Assembly (NCBI GenBank): GCA_036521415.1
Contig: DATDHU010000017.1
Span: forward strand, 1-12,819
Direction of reading: 5' to 3'
Length of the DNA: 12,819 bases
DNA from: DASXMT01 sp036521415
GTDB lineage: Bacteria > Actinomycetota > Acidimicrobiia > Acidimicrobiales > RAAP-2
Shown: one piece after another, positions 1-4,334 of the stretch
How the letters are laid out: each line of letters begins with the position of its first letter
Numbering within the stretch: position 1 is the first letter of the stretch
The notes under the pieces: generated by a model
Databases searched by the model: none
Told to the model about the DNA's origin: nothing
What the model saw: the letters and a program-made list of their open reading frames with translations, nothing else
Made by a program: the position numbers and the translations under genes

Positions 1-490
1 CGAAGAGCTCGCCGTTGGCTCCGTCCACGCCGACCTGTTCGGAGCCGGCCATGGGATGGCCGCCGACGAAAGAGGGATGGTCGACCGCCGCGACCAAGGG
101 ACCCTTCACGCTCCCCACATCGGTCACGATGGCGTCGGCCCGCCGTCCCGGGCGACCGAGGACGTCCCGGATCACCGCCTCGGCCGCACGCACGGGGGTG
201 GCCACGAACACAACATCGGCGTCGTCGTCGATCCCCTCGGCGTCGAGGGCGCCGAGGGACACGGCCCGCCCGGCGATCCCGGGACCATCATCGATGCCGG
301 TCACCCGCCACCCCCGGCTCCGGAGGGCGATCCCGATCGACGCGCCGATCAGGCCCGTACCGACGATCGTCGCCCGCCCGGCCCGGTCCTCGCCCGCGGC
401 TGGCTCCGCACGCTCGCCAGCGGGAGCTGGGTCGTCGGTGCTGGTGGTCCGGGTCGAGTCAGGTCCCTCGTCAGGCCGGGAGGTCGTCAC
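1..490 (-). CDS. tyrA: Prephenate dehydrogenase, N-terminal part (cut by window edge)
   Basis: Catalyses NAD(P)-dependent oxidative decarboxylation of prephenate to 4-hydroxyphenylpyruvate in tyrosine synthesis, in the cytoplasm. The minus strand reads 163 codons from a GTG at 490 and leaves the window still open. Residues 42–51 carry the Rossmann dinucleotide motif IVGTGLIGAS. DVGSVKG (Ser about 127) and GGHPMAGSEQ (His about 145) match the conserved serine and catalytic histidine of the TyrA family. The first 40 or so residues are an Asp/Thr/Pro/Ala-rich, probably disordered extension not needed for the fold. I chose GTG 490 because an AAGGGG stretch lies just upstream and no better start precedes the nucleotide-binding motif. 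It overlaps the end of aroH by 20 bp, so the two are probably translationally coupled; AroH supplies its substrate. The C-terminal dimerisation domain is outside the window, so fusion to another domain cannot be excluded. Confidence 0.93.
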   Translation of the reverse strand, partial: MTTSRPDEGPDSTRTTSTDDPAPAGERAEPAAGEDRAGRATIVGTGLIGASIGIALRSRGWRVTGIDDGPGIAGRAVSLGALDAEGIDDDADVVFVATPVRAAEAVIRDVLGRPGRRADAIVTDVGSVKGPLVAAVDHPSFVGGHPMAGSEQVGVDGANGELF

Positions 491-839
491 GGAGCCCCTT
501 GGCGCCCTCGAGGTAGACGTGGTGGATGTCGTTCCTGGACAGCTCGGTGGTCACGTGGAGCATCACCCGTATGCACCGGGGCACCGAGCCGGTGATGGCC
601 AGCTCGCGGGCGCAGATCAGGGGCACCGCGCCGAGCCCCATCGACCGGGCCGCTGTGGCCGGGAAGGTGGACACGATGTCCTCGGTGGCCGTGAACAGGA
701 TGGAGATGATGTCGTCCTCGGACAGCCCGTTCTGCTTCAGGACCTGTTCCAAGAGGGCTACCACCCGCTCGCGAATTGCTTCAGGGGTGTCGGCGTCGAC
801 GGTGGTCGCGCCCCGGACGGCTCGCACGGAAACAGGCAT
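471..839 (-). CDS. aroH: Chorismate mutase, monofunctional AroH type
   Basis: Rearranges chorismate to prephenate, the branch-point step toward Phe and Tyr. It has 122 residues, close to Bacillus subtilis AroH (127), and belongs to the trimeric pseudo-alpha/beta-barrel class rather than the helical AroQ class. Starting from VRGATTV, the active-site residues known from B. subtilis are all present at matching places: Arg9, Cys76, Glu79, Arg91 (in CIRVM), Tyr109 (in HVYLE) and Arg117. The lysine usually found after FPA is Thr62 here. The ATG at 839 is the only sensible start, because an in-frame TAA lies 12 bases upstream. No Shine-Dalgarno sequence is visible; instead TAACAT sits 9 nt upstream, suggesting a leaderless mRNA. 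It heads a two-gene unit with tyrA, which uses its product. Confidence 0.96.
   Translation of the reverse strand: MPVSVRAVRGATTVDADTPEAIRERVVALLEQVLKQNGLSEDDIISILFTATEDIVSTFPATAARSMGLGAVPLICARELAITGSVPRCIRVMLHVTTELSRNDIHHVYLEGAKGLRDDLPA
495..500 (-). promoter_or_regulatory. Shine-Dalgarno-like site for tyrA
   Basis: On the minus strand AAGGGG lies four bases before the GTG at 490, inside the last codons of aroH. It supports that GTG as the tyrA start and re-initiation by ribosomes finishing aroH. The match to the anti-SD sequence is only partial. Confidence 0.4.
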
Positions 840-848
840 CGGGCGGCC

Positions 849-854
849 ATGTTA
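849..854 (-). promoter_or_regulatory. Putative -10 element, leaderless aroH promoter
   Basis: On the minus strand TAACAT matches the actinobacterial -10 pattern TANNNT and is separated from the aroH ATG by 9 nt. That would place transcription start within about two bases of the ATG. No convincing -35 hexamer is seen, which is common for actinobacterial housekeeping promoters. Support comes from the same arrangement before scpA, trpS and pyrG. Confidence 0.45.
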
Positions 855-1013
855 CTCAGCGACCGGTTGCCCGCCCTGCCCGGGATGACCACACCAGGGG
901 ACCTGGGACTGCCATCGACGTGCATCAACATGACAGTTGCGGTGGGACGGCTGTGCCAGCCGCGTCGAGTTCCCCGATACGTCGAGCTGTTCCTGCCGCA
1001 CACTCTTCTGTTC

Positions 1014-1054
1014 TACTTACAGTACTTGTACATCATGTACATGTAGCGTAAGTA
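1014..1054. repeat. 41-bp imperfect palindrome in an AT-rich island
   Basis: Two 20-bp arms (1014–1033 and 1035–1054) are inverted copies around a single central C at 1034. I count 17 of 20 pairs matching; the mismatches are 1021/1047, 1022/1046 and 1026/1042. The core contains TGTACA twice and the perfect palindrome CATGTACATG. It lies 175–215 bp upstream of the aroH start and about 100 bp past the rluB stop. The size and symmetry suggest a binding site for a dimeric or tetrameric regulator, or a cruciform. A possible promoter reading toward aroH overlaps it (GCTACA, 17-bp spacer, TACTGT at 1019–1024 on the minus strand), but this is weak. The cognate protein is unknown. Confidence 0.7.
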
Positions 1055-1071
1055 CCACGAAAGAACTACAC

Positions 1072-1091
1072 CCGCCGAGCCCCCGAGGCGG
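1072..1091 (-). terminator. Weak hairpin downstream of rluB
   Basis: CCGCC and GGCGG form a 5-bp stem around a 10-nt loop. On the minus strand it is followed by a T-containing run (GTGTAGTTCTTTC). It could end scpA–scpB–rluB transcription, but the stem is short and the tail is not a pure T-run. Confidence 0.3.
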
Positions 1092-1103
1092 TGGCTTCCC
1101 TGT

Positions 1104-1166
1104 GACCTCGGCGGAAAATCAGACCTCGGCGGAGGATCAGACTTCGGGCAGGATCAGACCTCGGGC
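1104..1166. repeat. Short tandem repeat duplicating the end of rluB
   Basis: Three consecutive units (1104–1121, 18 bp; 1122–1139, 18 bp; 1140–1156, 17 bp) and a fourth partial unit (1157–1166) share the core GACCTCGG...ATCA on the plus strand. Units one and two differ at two bases. On the minus strand each unit reads roughly CCGAGGTCTGATCC, so each carries the last codons and TGA stop of rluB. The functional stop is at 1154–1156 and two more TGA copies follow. This looks like replication slippage at the gene end. Confidence 0.75.
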
Positions 1167-1915
1167 AACCGTCCGTCCTCGTCGCGGGGCACGGCCGCCG
1201 CGGCCAGGTTGCGGACCTCGGCCGGCGCCAGCGGTCGCCAGGACCCCGGTCCGAGCGACGGGTCGGCCAGGGGCCCGATCCTGGTCCGGACCAGGCGCCG
1301 CACCGGATGGCCCACGGCCTCGCACATGCGACGGATCTGACGGTTCTTTCCCTCATGGATGACGATCCGGAGGAGGGTCGGGGCGACCACGGCCACGCGG
1401 GCCGGGGCGGTCGTCCCGTCCTCGAGATCGACGCCCTCCCGAAGTCGCCGGATGTCGGTGGGCGCCGGCTCCCCCTCCACCTCGGCCAGGTACTCCTTGG
1501 GGACGCCGAACGACGGATGGGTCAGGCGGTGGGCGAGCTCGCCGTCGTTGGTCATGATCAACAGGCCCTCGGTGTCCATGTCCAGCCGCCCGACGGAGAA
1601 CACCCTCGGCTCCGCCGGCACCAGGTCGACGACGGTGGGCCGCCCCTGGGGATCGTCGGCCGTGGTCACCACACCGACCGGCTTGTTCACCAGGTAGTGG
1701 ACGAGGCCGGGGAGGACCGGGAGGGGCACGCCGTCGAGCTCCACCCGGTCGACGCTGATGTCCACCCGCCGGCCGAGGATCGGGACCTCGCCGTTGACCG
1801 TCACCCGGCCCTCTACGATCAGCTCCTCGCAGACCCGCCGCGAACCCAGTCCGATCCGGGCCAGCACCTTTTGCAACCGCTCGCCCTCGTGGTCGGGGGC
1901 GAGCGGTTCAGGCAT
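1154..1915 (-). CDS. rluB: rRNA pseudouridine synthase, RsuA/RluB family
   Basis: Isomerises a specific uridine of ribosomal RNA to pseudouridine; by gene order this is the RluB-type large-subunit enzyme. The protein is 253 residues long. An S4 RNA-binding domain spans about residues 12–60 (RLQKVLARIGLGSRR ... VTVNG). The catalytic domain follows, with YLVNKPVGVVTT (about 74–85), the catalytic-loop motif VGRLDMDTEGLL with Asp112, and the C-terminal family signature GKNRQIRRMCEAVGHPV. The ATG at 1915 overlaps the scpB stop by 8 bp, so it is probably translated by coupling. It is the last gene of scpA–scpB–rluB, an order conserved in actinobacteria. The final codons plus stop are copied in a tandem repeat just downstream. 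RsuA (16S) specificity cannot be formally excluded from sequence alone. Confidence 0.95.
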   Translation of the reverse strand: MPEPLAPDHEGERLQKVLARIGLGSRRVCEELIVEGRVTVNGEVPILGRRVDISVDRVELDGVPLPVLPGLVHYLVNKPVGVVTTADDPQGRPTVVDLVPAEPRVFSVGRLDMDTEGLLIMTNDGELAHRLTHPSFGVPKEYLAEVEGEPAPTDIRRLREGVDLEDGTTAPARVAVVAPTLLRIVIHEGKNRQIRRMCEAVGHPVRRLVRTRIGPLADPSLGPGSWRPLAPAEVRNLAAAAVPRDEDGRLPEV

Positions 1916-2480
1916 CCCCTGCCGGTCGGAGCTGCTCCTCGAGCTCGGCCACGGCATCGGGCCCCGGCAACAGGTCCTCCACCGGTGGAAGCTGCTCGAC
2001 GCGGTCGATCCCCATCCGCTCCAGGAACGCCTCGGTCGTCCCGTAGAGGACGGGTTGTCCGGGCCCGGGGGCCCGGCCGACACCGGCGATGTACCCGCGG
2101 TGCTCCAACAGGCGGACCACGCCGTCGACGTTCACCCCTCGGAGCGCGGCGATCTGGGCTCGTGAGACCGGTTGCTTGTAGGCCACGATGGCCAGGGTCT
2201 CCAGGGCAGCAGCCGAGAGCCGGGAGGACACGCCGACGTTGGCGAAGCGTTCCACGTAGGGGGCGAGGTCGGGGTGCGTCTGGATCCGGTAGCCACCGGC
2301 GATGCGGACGACGGCGAAGCCGCGGTTGTCGGCCCGGCACGATTCGACCAGCTCCTCGCACAGCGGCTCGACCCGGTCGACCGGCATCTCGAGCAGCTCG
2401 GCCAACAGACCGGGGGGGACGGGCTCCACGGCCACGATGAGCACAGCCTCCACCGCCCTGGCCTCTTCGGACAACGGCAC
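1908..2480 (-). CDS. scpB: Segregation and condensation protein B
   Basis: ScpB is the paired winged-helix (kite) subunit that dimerises and binds ScpA to complete the SMC–ScpAB condensin, which compacts and separates chromosomes. It has 190 residues, normal for the family. The first winged helix covers about residues 5–80 (ARAVEAVLIVAVEPVPPGLL ... FAVVRIAGGYRIQTHP). The second carries the hallmark LSAAALETLAIVAYKQPVSR followed by IAALRGVNVDGVVRLLEHRGYI. The start is a GTG three bases after the scpA stop. GAGGG lies 7 nt upstream of it (2488–2492), a good Shine-Dalgarno position, so this internal operon gene uses ordinary initiation. The smc gene is not in the window. Confidence 0.96.
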   Translation of the reverse strand: MPLSEEARAVEAVLIVAVEPVPPGLLAELLEMPVDRVEPLCEELVESCRADNRGFAVVRIAGGYRIQTHPDLAPYVERFANVGVSSRLSAAALETLAIVAYKQPVSRAQIAALRGVNVDGVVRLLEHRGYIAGVGRAPGPGQPVLYGTTEAFLERMGIDRVEQLPPVEDLLPGPDAVAELEEQLRPAGDA

Positions 2481-2483
2481 CGC

Positions 2484-3263
2484 TCAGCCCTCGTACTCGT
2501 AGTCGACCGCGCCGACCGACACGGTGGCGGGCGCGCCGGCCACCCACGACACTGCCAGTTCGCCAAATGTGTCGCCCTGGTCGAGGTCGACCCGGCCCTG
2601 CTTGCACAGCTCGAGCAGGGCCAGGAAGCGCACGATGACCTCCATCCTGGTGGTGAGGTGGCTGGTCAGCCCTCGGAAGGTGGTGGTCCCTTCCCGAGGG
2701 AGACGGTCCTCGAGCTCGGAGACCGCCTCGGAAACGGTCACCGCGTCCACGGTGACGTGATACAGGTCGACCACCGGCGCCGGTCGGGCGGCAGTGGCCC
2801 GGAGGTAGGCGGCCATCAGGTGGTCCGGGCTCACGCCCTCGAGCAGGTCGGGAGCGTGAACCACGAACCCATCGTCGAGGCCGGCGTTGCGCGGCACCGA
2901 CCGCCCGGCGTACTCCATCATGAGGGCGAAGCCGTCGGCCGCGGCCGAGTAGGCCTGGCACTCGAGCAGCCGGGCCAACAGCAGGTCGCGTTCCTCCCAC
3001 CCGGAGAGCTCCTCGTCGCCCTCCACGTCGTCGGGGCCCGGGAGCAGCCGCTTCGACTTGAGCTCGACCAGGACGGCGGCCACGACCAAGAACTCCGAGA
3101 GGGTGGACAGGTCCACGTCCTGCCACGTGGCGATCTCGGCCACGAAGCCGTCGACCATCTCGGACAGGGGGACGTCGTAGATGTCCACCTGGTGAGAGTT
3201 GACCAGCTGCAACAGGAGTTCGATCGGGCCCTCGAAGACGGGCAACGAGACGGTGGCGACCAC
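2484..3263 (-). CDS. scpA: Segregation and condensation protein A (kleisin)
   Basis: ScpA is the kleisin that bridges the two SMC heads and recruits ScpB. It has 259 residues. The N-terminal SMC-neck-binding part has the family pattern FEGPIELLLQLVNSHQVDIYDVPL (residues about 10–33) and LSEFLVVAAVLVELKSKRLLP (about 55–75). An acidic linker follows, and a C-terminal winged-helix region with RMEVIVRFLALLELCKQGRV. The GTG at 3263 is the best start because it sits just before the first conserved block and no in-frame alternative is better. No Shine-Dalgarno sequence is present; TATGGT lies 8 nt upstream, suggesting a leaderless transcript. It heads scpA–scpB–rluB and is divergent from trpS. Many actinobacteria have a ParA-like gene just upstream; here that place is taken by trpS. 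Confidence 0.96.
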   Translation of the reverse strand: MVATVSLPVFEGPIELLLQLVNSHQVDIYDVPLSEMVDGFVAEIATWQDVDLSTLSEFLVVAAVLVELKSKRLLPGPDDVEGDEELSGWEERDLLLARLLECQAYSAAADGFALMMEYAGRSVPRNAGLDDGFVVHAPDLLEGVSPDHLMAAYLRATAARPAPVVDLYHVTVDAVTVSEAVSELEDRLPREGTTTFRGLTSHLTTRMEVIVRFLALLELCKQGRVDLDQGDTFGELAVSWVAGAPATVSVGAVDYEYEG

Positions 3264-3271
3264 GGCACTCG

Positions 3272-3277
3272 ACCATA
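3272..3277 (-). promoter_or_regulatory. Putative -10 element, leaderless scpA promoter
   Basis: TATGGT on the minus strand fits TANNNT and lies 8 nt before the scpA GTG. It would give an mRNA that begins at or next to the start codon. No clear -35 element is visible. It lies in the 87-bp divergent region shared with trpS. Confidence 0.45.
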
Positions 3278-3336
3278 CCGGCTCGTGTCGCCGCGGCCGC
3301 GCACCCCACGTGTTCTCGGGCGCAGCCTGCGGCCCC

Positions 3337-3342
3337 TACCAT
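3337..3342 (+). promoter_or_regulatory. Putative -10 element, leaderless trpS promoter
   Basis: TACCAT on the plus strand fits TANNNT and lies 8 nt before the trpS ATG, mirroring the scpA element on the other strand. The eight bases between (TGCCCCCC) cannot act as a Shine-Dalgarno sequence. A TTC-type hexamer near 3313 is too weak to call as a -35. Confidence 0.45.
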
Positions 3343-3350
3343 TGCCCCCC

Positions 3351-4334
3351 ATGTCCAGGGTTCTTTCCGGTATCCAACCGAGCGGCGAGCTCCATCTGGG
3401 GAACTATCTGGGGGCGGTGCGGAACTGGGTGGCCGACCAGTACACCGACGACGCCTACTACTGCGTCGTCGACCTCCACGCCCTGACCCTCGACATCGAT
3501 CCCGAGACGTTGCGCGCCCGCACCTGGGACGCGGCGATCGACCTTCTGGCCTCGGGTCTCGATCCCGACTTGTGCACCCTGTTCGTCCAGAGCCAGGTGG
3601 CCGAGCACGCCCGGCTGACCTGGCTGCTCGAGTGCACCGCCACCATGGGCGAGCTTCGCCGCATGACCCAGTTCAAGGAGAAGGGGGCGGGACAGGAGTC
3701 GGTCCGGGCCGCCCTGTTCACCTATCCGGTGCTCATGGCCGCCGACATCCTCCTCTACGACGCCGACCGGGTCCCGGTCGGGGAAGACCAACGGCAACAC
3801 CTGGAGCTGACCCGGGAGCTGGCCCACCGGTTCAACCATCGCTACGGGGACGTCTTCGTCGTGCCCGAGGCGGCCATCCCCCGCGTCGGGGCCCGGGTCA
3901 TGGACCTCCAGCACCCCGAGCGGAAGATGTCGAAGTCGGTGAGCTCGCCCCTCGGGACGATCCAGGTCCTGGACGAGCCGGCCGAGCTGGAGCGCAAGAT
4001 CAAGCGGGCCGTGACCGATACCGACGGCGAGGTCCGCTACGACCCCGATGAGAAGCCGGGACTGTCCAACCTCTTGGAGCTGCTGGCCGTGGCCACCGAC
4101 CGCTCCCCGGCCGAGGTCGCCTCGGGCTATGCGCGCTACGGCGACCTCAAGCGGGACCTGGCCGAGGCGCTGATCGAGCTGCTCCGCCCGGTCCGCGAGC
4201 GCCGAAAGGCCCTAGCTGCCGACCTGGGGGCGGTTGCCGCCCTGCTGGCCGTCGGGGCGGAGAAGGCGCGCACGGTGGCCGGGGCGACCTACGACCGGGC
4301 GGCGGCGGCCGTGGGCCTGATCACCCCGTCCTGA
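3351..4334 (+). CDS. trpS: Tryptophanyl-tRNA synthetase
   Basis: Class I aminoacyl-tRNA synthetase that activates tryptophan with ATP and charges tRNA-Trp. It has 327 residues, usual for bacterial TrpRS. The N-terminal SGIQPSGELHLGNYLGA contains the HIGH-type ATP motif as HLGN (residues 15–18). TMGELRRMTQFKEK and PVLMAADILLYDADRVPVG are family signatures of the tryptophan pocket. KMSKS lies at 192–196. The C-terminal helical domain ends at LITPS. The frame stays open far upstream, but homology begins exactly at MSRVLSGIQPSG, so ATG 3351 is the start; it lacks a Shine-Dalgarno sequence. It is the only plus-strand gene here. It is divergent from scpA and converges on the YfhO-like gene with a 14-bp overlap of the two 3' ends. 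No T-box or tryptophan leader can fit if the transcript is leaderless. Confidence 0.97.
   Translation: MSRVLSGIQPSGELHLGNYLGAVRNWVADQYTDDAYYCVVDLHALTLDIDPETLRARTWDAAIDLLASGLDPDLCTLFVQSQVAEHARLTWLLECTATMGELRRMTQFKEKGAGQESVRAALFTYPVLMAADILLYDADRVPVGEDQRQHLELTRELAHRFNHRYGDVFVVPEAAIPRVGARVMDLQHPERKMSKSVSSPLGTIQVLDEPAELERKIKRAVTDTDGEVRYDPDEKPGLSNLLELLAVATDRSPAEVASGYARYGDLKRDLAEALIELLRPVRERRKALAADLGAVAALLAVGAEKARTVAGATYDRAAAAVGLITPS

Larger units (their letters stand above)
840..1153. other. Non-coding spacer between rluB and aroH
   Basis: This 314-bp stretch holds no credible gene; the open frames through it are short and overlap aroH or rluB on the wrong frame or strand. From the rluB side it contains tandem copies of the rluB 3' end (1104–1156), a weak hairpin (1072–1091), an AT-rich island with a 41-bp palindrome (1014–1054), a small perfect hairpin (CGGCTG-TGC-CAGCCG, 948–962) and the putative aroH -10 element. 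It is the longest intergenic region in the window and clearly more AT-rich than the rest between about 1005 and 1070. Confidence 0.8.

Noticed and set aside
948..962. Perfect 6-bp hairpin as a terminator or attenuator of aroH
   Set aside because: It has no T-run on either strand, no leader peptide with Trp, Tyr or Phe codons nearby and no T-box motif. It is also upstream of the likely leaderless start.
758..1003. An 81-codon minus-strand open frame reaching into the aroH upstream region
   Set aside because: It runs over the aroH start in another frame, has no recognisable motif, and its codon use is unlike neighbouring genes.
15..1046. Long plus-strand open frames opposite tyrA and aroH, and similar long frames across rluB, scpAB, yfhO-like, xerD and pyrG
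   Set aside because: They are antisense or out-of-frame shadows typical of high-GC DNA. Their translations are Arg/Pro/Gly-rich without family motifs, while the minus-strand frames carry clear conserved domains.
1014..1054. The palindrome as a dif site, given xerD in the window
   Set aside because: dif has two 11-bp arms around a 6-bp centre with known half-site patterns. This element has 20-bp arms around one base and lacks those patterns.
3306..3312. CACGTG core as a parS centromere near scpA
   Set aside because: Only the 6-bp core matches; the flanks do not resemble the 16-bp parS consensus.
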